In this document: positions 43,663 through 52,287 of the stretch, piece by piece
How positions within the stretch are numbered: the first letter of the stretch is position 1
How the letters are laid out: every line of letters starts with the position of its first letter
Source: JALUZX01 sp964561605
GTDB lineage: Bacteria > Planctomycetota > UBA1135 > JALUZX01
Reading direction: 5' to 3'
Length of the DNA stretch: 64,000 bases
NCBI GenBank assembly: GCA_964561605.1
Contig: CAZLQD010000037.1
Span: forward strand, 7,268 to 71,267
Program-made: the position numbers and the translations under genes
Notes under the pieces: model-generated
What the model saw: the letters and a program-made list of their open reading frames with translations, nothing else
Database searches by the model: none
Told to the model about the DNA's origin: nothing

Positions 43663-44748
43663 TCAGTCGAAGACCCCGGTGAACTGGAGCACAAGGCCCG
43701 TGGGAAGAGCCTTGTTCAATGCTCCGGTTGGGCTCTTCACGTCGGGAGAGGTGAGAAGCTGGAGGGGCGGCGAAGGAAGACCCAGGTTCAGTTCGAGGCC
43801 CCGCGAGAAGACCAGGCCCAGGGAATTGCTCGCCTTGTCGGCGAAGAAGAACTGGCTGAAGAGCCTCGCCCCGGCCATCCCGGCCGAGGAGGGAAGGGAA
43901 AGGGAGAGCCTCCCCCCAAAACTTCCCCCCGAGATGGAAAGGGGCAAAAGGAAGAAGAAAGTGGGCCTGACGTAGAGGAAGTTCCCCGGCGCCCCCAAGG
44001 GCCCAAGGTCCAAGGGAAGGGGGAGGTTCCCGAGGAAATCCCTGGAAGTGCCGACGAGCACTCCCGCCGCATAGGCTCTCTTCAATCCCGAGGTCTCCAG
44101 GGTCAAGGATCCTCCCGGGACCAGGCGGGCCGGGAAGGGACAACCCACGAGGAATGGGTCCTTTCCGGCCAAGGTCCCGCCCTTTCCGAAGAAGGTCACC
44201 TTTCCCGCCATGGACCGGCACGCATGGGCGTCCATGAGGTAACCGCTATGGCCGGGAACACCCGGGATCACGATCTCCACCAGGAGATTCCCCCTGTTCC
44301 TGGCATAGGTGAAAGGCACGCCCCACGACCACCGGACCAGGAAACGCCCGGGATGGGAGGGAAGGAGGGGAGGGAGATCGAAAGCGGTCTTGGGGAAGAC
44401 CGTCACGATGGGGCCGGTCCTGTTGGCGGCGAAATTCACGGACATGGAGGAAGGCCCCACCCGGGTATATCCAAGTCGGATTTCCAGGGAAGGGATCCGG
44501 CGGGCCTTGTACGTATTGCTCCCCTTCCCGTCGCGCCTCACGGCCATACCCGCGATGAGGGCGGCGTGGGCGCAGAGGCAGGCCCCGTCCACGACCTGCT
44601 GGGTCCTCCCAGCCGTATACCCGAAGGGAAAGACGCTCGTCCTGTTTCCTTCGGCCTTTTCCAGGGACCAGGGGACCACCCTGGTCTCCTGGGCACGAAG
44701 CAGGCAGGTCGAGAGGAAGATCCCGAGAAAGAGCCTCGCCCGTCCCAT
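43663..44748 (-). CDS. secreted protein: 'RRDG' domain plus LPLDL module
   Basis: A 361-residue protein with a signal peptide (LFLGIFLSTCLLRAQ). It opens with 'VVPWSLEKAEGN', then 'AVRRDGKGS' and 'VFPKTAFDLPPLL', the same domain as in the proteins at 38159 and 61737. The later module reads 'LGNLPLPLDLGPLGAPGNFLY' and ends near 'GLELNLG'. Architecture equals the 38159 protein, so the two are probably paralogues with a common, unknown surface function. ATG 44748 has TTGGAGG upstream; ATG 44760 would place the ribosome-binding site within the coding region. It is convergent with the NAD-salvage pair. Confidence 0.78.
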   Translation of the reverse strand: MGRARLFLGIFLSTCLLRAQETRVVPWSLEKAEGNRTSVFPFGYTAGRTQQVVDGACLCAHAALIAGMAVRRDGKGSNTYKARRIPSLEIRLGYTRVGPSSMSVNFAANRTGPIVTVFPKTAFDLPPLLPSHPGRFLVRWSWGVPFTYARNRGNLLVEIVIPGVPGHSGYLMDAHACRSMAGKVTFFGKGGTLAGKDPFLVGCPFPARLVPGGSLTLETSGLKRAYAAGVLVGTSRDFLGNLPLPLDLGPLGAPGNFLYVRPTFFFLLPLSISGGSFGGRLSLSLPSSAGMAGARLFSQFFFADKASNSLGLVFSRGLELNLGLPSPPLQLLTSPDVKSPTGALNKALPTGLVLQFTGVFD

Positions 44749-45016
44749 GAAAGCCTCCAAAAGGATTTTCCCGGAGCACCCCGGACGGGCGGACCGGGAA
44801 AGAAGAATGCATCATAAACATCTTCCGCCCCCAGGGCTCCCCTCCCCAGCCGGGAGGTCCAGGCCGCCTCCCTCCACTGGATCGAATCGAGACACCTCTC
44901 CCTCCGGCCCAGCCCCCCATGCATCCCTTCGGGTTCCCGCGAGGCGGCCCGCTCCGCTCCCGCACCCCACAGGTGCTCCCCCGGAAACAGCCCGGGAGCG
45001 GGAAATCCGGATACTC

Positions 45017-45062
45017 CGAAAAGGAGGCCGGGAGAAGCCCCTCGGGCGGGACCCCTCCCGGC
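45017..45062 (-). terminator. terminator of chemoreceptor gene 1
   Basis: On the minus strand GCCGGGAG pairs with CTCCCGGC (plus positions 45055-45062 and 45027-45034), and the stem is followed by CCTCCTTTTCGG. It begins about 28 bases after the stop of the chemoreceptor gene. The T-run is short, so it is a moderate terminator. Confidence 0.6.
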
Positions 45063-45077
45063 ACACACGCTCTCTCG
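45057..45077. repeat. 21-bp element shared by both chemoreceptor gene ends (copy 1)
   Basis: The 21 bases here recur exactly at 47624-47644, in each case just downstream of a chemoreceptor stop codon and partly inside the terminator stem. This suggests the duplication of the receptor gene included its 3' flank. Confidence 0.85.
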
Positions 45078-45089
45078 CCTTTCAGCGAT

Positions 45090-47093
45090 TCAAACCTGGA
45101 AACGTTCGACCATCTCCTTCAATGTGGAGGAGAGCTCCCGGAGCCTCCTGGCATTGCCCCTGACGTCTCCGCTGTTTCCCGCCATGGCCTCGGCCACGGA
45201 ATTCACCTCGCCGATGTCCTTGGCGATCTCCTGGGAGACCGTGGAGACCTCCTCGACGCTGGCCGACATCTCCGTGATTCCCCCCGACGCCTGGGAGATG
45301 TTCTGGGCGATCTCCTCGGTGGTCTCGGTCTGCCGTTCCACTTCCAGGGCGATGGTCGAAACGAGCCCGTTGATCTCTTCCACGATGGAAGTGATCCTGT
45401 TGATCCGTTCCGCCGCTTCCGCAGTGGATCCCTGGATACTCTCCACGCTGGACTTGATCTCCAAGGTGGCCTCGGCCGTCTGCTTGGCCAGGGCCTTCAC
45501 CTCGTTGGCCACCACGGCGAAGCCCTTTCCGGCCTCCCCCGCCCGGGAGGCCTCGATGGTTGCGTTCAGGGCGAGAAGGGCCGTCTGTTCCGAGATGTCC
45601 GTGATCACCTCGGTGACCACGTCGATCTTCTTCGCCGCATCCCCGAGCTGGGTGACACCGGCCGAGGCGGACCGGGCCGCCTCCACGGCCCTTTCCGTGA
45701 TGGCCTGGGCCTTCTCGGTTCCGGACCGGATCTCCCGGAAGGACCCCTCCAGTTCCTTCACCCGGACCGTAACCTCAGCCACGTTCGCCGCAGCCTGCTT
45801 GGCCGCCCCGGCCACGGTGTGGATGCTGACGCTCATCTCCTCGGCCGCCGCCGCCACGGTTCTGGACCTTTCCGAGGTCTCTTCCACGCCCTTGGTCATT
45901 TCTTCGGCGATCTCGGTGAGCCCCCCTGCGGAGGAATCCAAAGTCTTGGTATTCCCCACGAGTTCCTTGAAGCTCTCCTGGATCCTTTCCATGAACGTAT
46001 TGAAGGATTTCGCCAGGGATCCGAGCTCGTCTTCCGTGTCCACCTTCACCCTCTGGGAGAGGTCCCCCTCCCCTGCGAAGGCGAAGGCCTCCTCCATGAG
46101 TCCCACGGGCTTGGAGACGAAGCGTCCGATGAGGAAGTGGATCATTCCCAGGATGACCAGGAAGATCACGCTCCCCACCCCCAGGCTGAGGAGGCCCCCC
46201 ATCTTGAGCTCCGAGAACTCCTTCGTGAAATCCACGGGAATCACCACAACGCCGGCGGCCTTTCCCGAAAAATCCTTGAAGGGACCGTAATAGGTCACCA
46301 GGTCCTTCCCATCCCTTTCTTCGCGCCTCGTCAGGGGTTCGCCCCTGGAGACCACCTCCTCCAGGGCGGCCCGGTCCGCCGGAGGCGGGTTCTCCCGGTC
46401 GCTGGAAGCCAGGAGCCGGAAGCCGCCCTCTCCGGGCACGAAGACGAAGACATCGAAACCGAACTCCTCCTTGAGTCCCGCCACGAGCCGGTCCGAGAGG
46501 CCCCGGCCGAACTCCACGCTCCCAACGTGCTTCCCTTCGTGGAAGACGGGGACCACCCCCCTGATACTCAGGCCGGCCTTTCCCCTCTCCACGCCGATCC
46601 TCGGCTCCTTGGTCCGGTTGACTTCGACGACGGTCTTCCGGAAGGAGGTCAGGTCGTCGCCGAACCGGTCCAGGTCGTGAAGCCGAAGAAAGGATTTCCC
46701 TGAAGGCAGGTGGAACTGGAACTGCGCCACCCCCAGGTTTTTCTTGAGGGTTTCGTAGATGGGCACGGTCAGCGCCTTCAGCCCTTCCCGGTCCCCCGCG
46801 GCGAGGCGTTCCTGCACCTGGGGAATGCTCGCCACGCAGGATGCGAGGGAGTAGGACTGGCCCGCCGTATCCCGGATCAACTGAAGAAAATGTTTGTAAT
46901 CCGCCCTGAGCAGGTCCTTGTTGATTTTTTCCATCTTCTCCGTGGAGAGGGAATAATCTCTTCCAAGGAAACCCAGGACGGAAACGGCCACGATCCCGCC
47001 CAGGGCCCACATCAACTTGGCCCTGAGAGAGAGCCCCGTCCAGCCTTTACCCATCCTTCCGGCCTTTCTCTTCCCGTTGCCCTCTTTCCGCAT
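45090..47093 (-). CDS. methyl-accepting chemotaxis protein with periplasmic CACHE-like domain (paralogue 1)
   Basis: A 667-residue transducer: basic cytoplasmic start, TM1 (about 29-49), periplasmic sensor of about 290 residues resembling a dCACHE domain ('HFLQLIRDTAGQSYSLASCV', 'FQFHLPSGKSFLRLHDLDRFG'), TM2 (about 345-365), HAMP ('GRFVSKPVGLMEEAFAFAGEG') and the signalling domain with hairpin tip 'DISEQTALLALNATIEASRAG' (in part). Ligand unknown. Two starts are possible; ATG 47093 matches the N-terminus length of the paralogue and has AGGA six bases upstream, ATG 47054 is the alternative. No other che genes are present in the window. Confidence 0.9.
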   Translation of the reverse strand: MRKEGNGKRKAGRMGKGWTGLSLRAKLMWALGGIVAVSVLGFLGRDYSLSTEKMEKINKDLLRADYKHFLQLIRDTAGQSYSLASCVASIPQVQERLAAGDREGLKALTVPIYETLKKNLGVAQFQFHLPSGKSFLRLHDLDRFGDDLTSFRKTVVEVNRTKEPRIGVERGKAGLSIRGVVPVFHEGKHVGSVEFGRGLSDRLVAGLKEEFGFDVFVFVPGEGGFRLLASSDRENPPPADRAALEEVVSRGEPLTRREERDGKDLVTYYGPFKDFSGKAAGVVVIPVDFTKEFSELKMGGLLSLGVGSVIFLVILGMIHFLIGRFVSKPVGLMEEAFAFAGEGDLSQRVKVDTEDELGSLAKSFNTFMERIQESFKELVGNTKTLDSSAGGLTEIAEEMTKGVEETSERSRTVAAAAEEMSVSIHTVAGAAKQAAANVAEVTVRVKELEGSFREIRSGTEKAQAITERAVEAARSASAGVTQLGDAAKKIDVVTEVITDISEQTALLALNATIEASRAGEAGKGFAVVANEVKALAKQTAEATLEIKSSVESIQGSTAEAAERINRITSIVEEINGLVSTIALEVERQTETTEEIAQNISQASGGITEMSASVEEVSTVSQEIAKDIGEVNSVAEAMAGNSGDVRGNARRLRELSSTLKEMVERFQV

Positions 47094-47182
47094 CCCCGTT
47101 CCTCGAGCCGTCTTCTTTCCCTCGAGGCCCTTCCCCTTTTTTGCAGCCGCCGGCGGCCTCCTTTCCGGACGGCTTGTTCCGC

Positions 47183-47200
47183 GTCCCCTTGCAAGGGGAC
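47183..47200. promoter_or_regulatory. perfect 18-bp palindrome upstream of chemoreceptor 1
   Basis: GTCCCCTTGCAAGGGGAC is its own reverse complement with no loop. It lies about 90-107 bases upstream of the chosen start of receptor 1. A loopless palindrome of this length suits a dimeric regulator's operator better than an RNA hairpin; no regulator is identified. Confidence 0.45.
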
Positions 47201-47580
47201 CCTTTCGGGAGGAAAAAGAAAAAAGTTGAAACCTCCAACCCATGAATTTTTATACGCCCCTCCCCGGGTATTCCGGGCCGTTGCTTCCCGCAACCGTCCT
47301 TCGAGGCACCTTGAATCCAAGGCCGGGCGGCCGGCTTGGGTCAGGGGGATGGAGAGGGGAGGAAGTGCTTCGAATCCTCTCCGGGGAGTGAAGAAAAAGG
47401 TTGTTTTCAGGAAAAAATGCCCAGGCTTTGATACCTGTTTCTTCCGGAAAAATTCATGTCTCCAAAAGAGACTTTCGCCCGCAGGAGCCGTTTCTCCCGG
47501 CCCCTGCAGGTTTCCCAACCACGGCCCCGCCGGAGGGAAAGAGGGGCGGAGAGGGGACGGATGCGCCCTGGATCCTCAGG

Positions 47581-47630
47581 AAAAAAAGGATGCCGGGGAA
47601 GGGCGCCCTTGCAGGCCCCCCTCCCCGGCA
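47581..47630 (-). terminator. rho-independent terminator of chemoreceptor gene 2
   Basis: On the minus strand TGCCGGGGA pairs with TCCCCGGCA (plus 47622-47630 and 47591-47599); the loop holds an inner AAGGGCGCCCTT palindrome. The stem is followed by TCC and seven Ts (plus 47581-47587). It starts about 32 bases after the stop codon, a classic intrinsic terminator. Confidence 0.85.
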
Positions 47631-47644
47631 CACACGCTCTCTCG
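47624..47644. repeat. 21-bp element shared by both chemoreceptor gene ends (copy 2)
   Basis: Exact copy of 45057-45077, lying 17 bases from the stop codon of the second receptor. Confidence 0.85.
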
Positions 47645-47661
47645 TCTCTATCGAATACCGA

Positions 47662-49677
47662 TCAGACCCGGAAGCGGCCCACCATCTCCTTCAAGGTGCT
47701 GGAAAGCTCCCGGAGCCTCTTTGCGTTGCCGTCCACGTGGCCGCTGCTCTCGGCCAAAGCAATTGCCACGGAGTTCACGTCCCCTATTTCCCTGGCGATC
47801 TCCCTGGAGACCGTGGAGACCTCTTCCACGCTGGAAGAAACCTCCTGGATCCCTCCCGAGGCCCTGGTGATGTTCTCCGCGATCTCCCTGGTCGTCCCCG
47901 TCTGGGCCTCCACTTCCTCCGTGATGATCGAAACGAGGGAATCGATCTCCTCCACGACCGACGTGATCCGGCTGATCCGGTCCGCCGCTTCCGCGGTGGA
48001 GCCCTGGATGCTCTCCACGGTGGACTTGATCTCCAGGGTGGCGTCGGCGGTCTGCTTGGCCAGGGCCTTCACCTCGTTGGCCACAACTGCGAACCCCTTG
48101 CCCGCATCCCCCGCCCGGGAGGCCTCGATGGTGGCGTTCATGGCGAGAAGGGCCGTCTGTTCCGAGATGTCCGTGATCACCTCCGTGACGGAACCGATCT
48201 TCCTGGCGGCTTCACCCAGCTTCCGGACCCCTTCCGAAGCGGACCGGGCGGCCGAGACGGCTCCCTGGGTGATGGACCTGGCCTTCTCCGTTCCCTCCTG
48301 GATACCCCGGAAGGTACCCTCCAGGTCCTTCACCTTGACCGTAACGTCTGCCATGCTGACGGCCGCTTCCTTCGCCGCACCCGCCACGGACTGGATCGTG
48401 ACGCTCATCTCCTCGGCGGCAGCCGCCACCGTCCTGGACCGCTCGGTCGTCTCCTCCACCCCCTGGGACATCTCGCAGGCGATTCCGGCGAGTCCCCCGG
48501 CCGAATCGTCCAGGACCAGGGTATTCTCCGCCAAGGCCCGGAAACTCTCCTGGATCTTCACCATGAAACGATTGAAAGACTCGGCCAGGGATCCCAACTC
48601 GTCCCCGGACCGGACATCAACCCTCCTGGAAAGGTCACCTTCTCCGGCCAGGGCGAAGGCCTCCTTCATGATTCCCACGGGCTTCGTGACGAAACGCCCG
48701 ATGAGGAAGTGGATCACCCCGAGGACCAGCACGAGGAAGAGGAGCCCTCCTCCGAGATTTGCGAGACGGTTCCTCTTCATCTCGGCGAAGGCGGCCGTCG
48801 CGTCCTTTGGAATGGCCACCACACCGATGATCTTCCCCGAGAAATCCCTCAAAGGACCGAGAAAGGTCACAAGCTTCCTTCCATCCACCTCGAAGGCCCG
48901 GACCATCTTGTCGCCGGTCTCCATGATGGTTTTCAGGACGGGGACGGCCTGGGCGGGAATTTCCATGGGGCCCGTCTTGGCCTGAAGCCGGAATCCATCC
49001 TCCTTCGGGGCCACAACGGCCAGATCGAAACCGAACTTCTTCTTGAGACGCCCTACGAGCTGATCGGTCAAACCGCAACCGAACTCCACGCTTCCGGCGT
49101 GACGGCCCTGGAGGAAAACCGGAACCACCCCCCGGATGCCCATCCCGGCCACCCCCTTCTCAACGCCCACACTGGGGGCCTTGAACCGGTTGGCTTGGAC
49201 TACGGTCTTCCGGAAGGAGGAAAGGTCGTCGCCGAATTTCCCGGGCTTGTGCAACCGGAGAAAGGACGTGGCCGGGGGAATGTGGAACTGGAACTGGGCC
49301 ACGCCCAGGTCCTTCTTCAATACCCGATAGATGGGGGAAACGACCTGAAGGAGCTCCTTCCGGTCCTTCCTCGAAAGGGCTTCCTGGACTCGGGGCAGGG
49401 AGGCCACGCACAAGGCCATGGCGTAGGACTCGTGGGCCGTGTCTTCGATGAGCTGGAGGAAATGGCCGTAATCCTCCTCCAGGACGGCCCTGTTGGACTC
49501 GAGGACCTCCGTGGAAGCCCGGGAATCCTCTTTGAGAAGGAACGCCGTCACGGAAAGAGCGACGATCCCCCCAATGGTCCACATGAGCTTGGCCCTGAGG
49601 TTGAGTCTTCTCCATCCGGAAAAGGACCTAACGGGGAGACCTACCTCCCTCAGGTTCTCTTTTTCCTTACCCCGCAT
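47662..49677 (-). CDS. methyl-accepting chemotaxis protein with periplasmic CACHE-like domain (paralogue 2)
   Basis: A 671-residue transducer closely related to the neighbour. TM1 lies near residues 33-52 (LMWTIGGIVALSVTAFLL), the periplasmic CACHE-like domain runs to about 350 ('HFLQLIEDTAHESYAMALCV', 'FQFHIPPATSFLRLHKPGKFG'), TM2 is near 355-378, followed by HAMP and the signalling hairpin ('EQTALLAMNATIEASRAGDA'). The sensor regions differ more than the signalling regions, so the two receptors probably bind different ligands. ATG 49677 has AGGAG upstream. It is divergent to the DegT aminotransferase gene across 611 bases. Confidence 0.92.
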   Translation of the reverse strand: MRGKEKENLREVGLPVRSFSGWRRLNLRAKLMWTIGGIVALSVTAFLLKEDSRASTEVLESNRAVLEEDYGHFLQLIEDTAHESYAMALCVASLPRVQEALSRKDRKELLQVVSPIYRVLKKDLGVAQFQFHIPPATSFLRLHKPGKFGDDLSSFRKTVVQANRFKAPSVGVEKGVAGMGIRGVVPVFLQGRHAGSVEFGCGLTDQLVGRLKKKFGFDLAVVAPKEDGFRLQAKTGPMEIPAQAVPVLKTIMETGDKMVRAFEVDGRKLVTFLGPLRDFSGKIIGVVAIPKDATAAFAEMKRNRLANLGGGLLFLVLVLGVIHFLIGRFVTKPVGIMKEAFALAGEGDLSRRVDVRSGDELGSLAESFNRFMVKIQESFRALAENTLVLDDSAGGLAGIACEMSQGVEETTERSRTVAAAAEEMSVTIQSVAGAAKEAAVSMADVTVKVKDLEGTFRGIQEGTEKARSITQGAVSAARSASEGVRKLGEAARKIGSVTEVITDISEQTALLAMNATIEASRAGDAGKGFAVVANEVKALAKQTADATLEIKSTVESIQGSTAEAADRISRITSVVEEIDSLVSIITEEVEAQTGTTREIAENITRASGGIQEVSSSVEEVSTVSREIAREIGDVNSVAIALAESSGHVDGNAKRLRELSSTLKEMVGRFRV

Positions 49678-50288
49678 TTTTCACTCCTAAAGAACCGCTG
49701 AAAGAGCCATCCGGGGACCTTGACCGGATAAAACTGCGATCATCTCTTTGCCGCGGTGGATCGTTCGGGAGAAGCAAAATTCACCCGTCCACCTTTCCCG
49801 GACTCTCTCGGCCCGTTCCGCCCCTTCCCTTTACGAAAAAACCCGACTCCTCTGGTCTCTTCAGGCCCCTTCCGACCCAGGGAGAAAGAGGGGGATTCCG
49901 GGGAAAAAGAAGGCCCCGAAAAGGTGTGGAAGAAATGGACAGCGGGGAAAGGGAAACCCCCGGAAGGATCCTCCTTTTTCGGATCACCGGAATGGGATGG
50001 AGACCGCAGAAAGGGCCCGGCACCGCCCCGAACCCGGCCGACCCGTCCGGATTCCAGACACATGCCGCCAAAACACCCGCGCCGCCGACACCGACCCTGG
50101 AGAAATCCTCCCCCTTTCGTCCCCCTCGGCGGCCGGAAAGAAACCCTCCTTCCCCCACGTTCCTTGGACGGCACGGCACGGGATGGTACCTTCCCGGCAC
50201 AAAAAAATTCCGCCCATCCCCAGGCAAGAAGGGTGCCCGAGAACGACCAGGAAAGGCCGATCCCCAGGGGGCCGGCCGGGTGAAACCT
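49678..50288. other. 611-bp region between divergent genes
   Basis: Must hold the promoters of chemoreceptor 2 (leftward) and of the aminotransferase (rightward). An AT-richer patch near 49678-49745 suits the receptor promoter. The rest is G/A- and C-rich with long proline/arginine-rich open frames (for example 49756-50283) that look like composition artefacts. No riboswitch or RNA gene that I recognise. Confidence 0.45.
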
Positions 50289-51413
50289 ATGAACGACCCA
50301 GTCCCTCTCCTCGACCTCAAGGCCCAATACCGGGAAATCCGGGAAGAGTTGACCCAGGCCGTCCTGGAGGTCCTGGAAAGCCAGCGCTTCATCTTCGGCC
50401 CCGAAGTGGAGGCCCTGGAGAAGGAGGTGGCCGCCTTTTGCGGCGCCCCTCACGCCGTGGGCGTCTCCAGCGGCACCGATGCTCTCCTGGTGACCCTCAT
50501 GGCCCTTGGAGTAGGGCCGGGAGACGAGGTGGTCACTTCGCCCTTCACCTTCTTCGCCACGGCGGGCTCCATTCACCGCCTTGGAGCCAGACCGGTCTTC
50601 GTGGACATCCGGCCCGAGACCTTCAACCTGGACCCGGATCTCCTGGAAGGAGCCCTGACGGAGAGGACCAAGGCCGTTCTCCCGGTCCACCTCTTCGGCC
50701 AGTGCGCCGAGATCGACAGGATCCGCGAGATCACCGACCCCAGGGGGATCCCCGTAGTGGAAGACGCGGCCCAGGCCATCGGGGCCGCCTGGAAGGGCAA
50801 GAAGGCCGGCACCCTCGGCAAGGGAGGGTGCTTCAGTTTCTTTCCCAGCAAGAACCTGGGAGGGATCGGTGACGGCGGCATGGTTGTGACCACCGACGAA
50901 GAACTGGCCCGGAAGGTCCGCCTCCTCCGCCATCACGGGCAGGTCGACGCCTACCGTCACGGCTTCGTGGGAGGCAACTTCCGCCTGGACGCCCTCCAGG
51001 CCGCCGCCCTGAGAGTCAAACTCCGCCGGCTCCGTGACTGGAGCAGGGCCAGGGCGGACCACGCCGCCTGGTATGTCCGGGCCCTTGAGAGAGAAGGCCT
51101 GCTGGATCATCTCGCCCCGCCCTACGTGGCTGCGGAGGCGGAGCACGTCTACAACCAGTTCACCCTGAGGGCCCGGCGCAGGGACGCCCTGATGGAGCAC
51201 CTGAAGAAGGAAGGGATCGGCCACGCCGTCTACTACCCCCTCCCCCTCCACCTCCAACCCTGCTTCGCCTACCTGGGATACAAGGAAGGGGATTTCCCCG
51301 TGGCGGAAAGAGCATCCCGGGAGGTGATCAGCCTTCCCGTCTACCCGGAGCTCACCCGATCCCAGATGGAAAGAGTGGTGGATGTCCTGAAAGGCTTCTA
51401 CCTGGGGAGCTGA
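50289..51413 (+). CDS. DegT/DnrJ/EryC1 family PLP-dependent sugar aminotransferase
   Basis: These enzymes transfer an amino group from glutamate to a keto-sugar nucleotide (for amino-sugar building blocks of surface glycans). The 374-residue protein has the family landmarks: 'SGTDALLVTLMALGVGPGDEV' early, 'VEDAAQAIGAAWKGKKAG' with the PLP-ring Asp, and Lys188 in FFPSKNLGGIGDGG, which forms the Schiff base. 'NFRLDALQAAAL' and 'YYPLPLHLQPCF' complete the pattern. ATG 50289 follows GGGTGA. It precedes the kduD operon by 88 bases and may be transcribed with it, though its pathway differs. Confidence 0.93.
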   Translation: MNDPVPLLDLKAQYREIREELTQAVLEVLESQRFIFGPEVEALEKEVAAFCGAPHAVGVSSGTDALLVTLMALGVGPGDEVVTSPFTFFATAGSIHRLGARPVFVDIRPETFNLDPDLLEGALTERTKAVLPVHLFGQCAEIDRIREITDPRGIPVVEDAAQAIGAAWKGKKAGTLGKGGCFSFFPSKNLGGIGDGGMVVTTDEELARKVRLLRHHGQVDAYRHGFVGGNFRLDALQAAALRVKLRRLRDWSRARADHAAWYVRALEREGLLDHLAPPYVAAEAEHVYNQFTLRARRRDALMEHLKKEGIGHAVYYPLPLHLQPCFAYLGYKEGDFPVAERASREVISLPVYPELTRSQMERVVDVLKGFYLGS

Positions 51414-51500
51414 AGGGAAAGCCCGGTCCCCGCTCTTGCCCTTTCCCGGCCTGCAAGCCTACTCTTGCTGCTTGGTGGGAGGCCCTCTTGGGAGGTATGC

Positions 51501-52268
51501 ATGAGCGCGACACAGGATCTCTTCGACCTTTCCGGCAGGATCGCCGCCGTCACCGGGGCGGGAACGGGAATCGGAAAGGCCCTGGCCCTGGCCCTGGCCG
51601 AGGCAGGGGCGGACCTCCTCCTTGTAGGCCACAAGTCCCCCCTGGATGAGACCCTCCAGGCGGTTGAGGACCAAGGCCGCCGGGCCGCCTCCCTCCTGGT
51701 GGACCTCTCCGATCCCACTGCGCCCCGGAAGGTGGTGGACCGGGCCCTGGAAGAGTTCGGCGGCCTGGACATCCTGGTCAACAACGCCGGGATCATCCGC
51801 CGCGCCCCGGCGGAGGATTACTCCCTGGAGGACTGGAACCAGGTCATGCAGGTCAACGCCACAGCGGTCTTCCTGCTCTGCCGGGAGGCAGGGAAGGTCT
51901 TCCTGGAGCGGGGCGGAGGCAAGATCATCAACATCGCCTCCCTCCTCTCCTTCCAGGGGGGAATCACCGTGCCAGCCTATGCAGCTTCCAAGGGCGCCGT
52001 GGCCCAGCTCACCAAGGCCCTGGCGAACGAGTGGGCCTCCAAGGGAATCTGCGTGAACGCCATCGCCCCGGGCTACATCGCCACGGAGAACACCCGGGCC
52101 TTGAGAGAGAACCCCACGAGGAACCGCCAGATCCTGGAGCGGATCCCCGCCGGACGGTGGGGCGAACCCAGGGACCTGGCCGGAGCCGTGGTCTTCCTGG
52201 CCTCCAAGGCATCGGACTACGTGAACGGCGCCGTCCTCAATGTAGACGGCGGTTGGCTCGCCCGCTGA
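51501..52268 (+). CDS. kduD: 2-deoxy-D-gluconate 3-dehydrogenase (KduD-like SDR)
   Basis: KduD reduces 5-keto-4-deoxyuronate-derived 2,5-diketo-3-deoxygluconate to 2-keto-3-deoxygluconate with NAD(P)H during pectin or glycosaminoglycan uronate breakdown. The 255-residue short-chain dehydrogenase has the cofactor motif GAGTGIG, 'NNAG', a catalytic YxxxK in YAASKGAV, and 'IAPGYIATENTRALRE', which closely follows the KduD signature. ATG 51501 lies behind GGAGGT. The next two genes (DUF4861 and a KduI/IolB-like isomerase) follow closely, supporting a uronate pathway. Confidence 0.88.
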   Translation: MSATQDLFDLSGRIAAVTGAGTGIGKALALALAEAGADLLLVGHKSPLDETLQAVEDQGRRAASLLVDLSDPTAPRKVVDRALEEFGGLDILVNNAGIIRRAPAEDYSLEDWNQVMQVNATAVFLLCREAGKVFLERGGGKIINIASLLSFQGGITVPAYAASKGAVAQLTKALANEWASKGICVNAIAPGYIATENTRALRENPTRNRQILERIPAGRWGEPRDLAGAVVFLASKASDYVNGAVLNVDGGWLAR

Positions 52269-52287
52269 GCCGGAAAGGACCGAGGGA

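Larger units (their letters stand above)
44749..45089. other. 341-bp intergenic region
   Basis: Between two minus-strand genes. The right end holds the terminator and shared 21-bp element of the chemoreceptor gene (listed separately); the left part should contain the promoter of the 43663-44748 gene. A TATGAT-like -10 candidate lies at 44811-44816 on the minus strand, without a convincing -35. I see no gene. Confidence 0.5.
47094..47661. other. 568-bp region between the two chemoreceptor genes
   Basis: Holds the terminator of receptor 2 at the right, a perfect 18-bp palindrome at 47183-47200, and AT-richer stretches near 47205-47255 and 47390-47460 that may contain the promoter of receptor 1. 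Open frames across it are proline/arginine-rich shadows. I see no gene. Confidence 0.55.

Noticed and set aside
44811..44816. TATGAT-like -10 box upstream of the 43663-44748 gene
   Set aside because: No matching -35 element at proper distance; in unknown G+C-rich bacteria a single hexamer is not evidence enough for a promoter call.
49756..50283. 175-residue plus-strand open frame in the 611-bp intergenic region
   Set aside because: Proline/arginine/lysine-rich, no homologous features, several frames open at once; more likely leader DNA.
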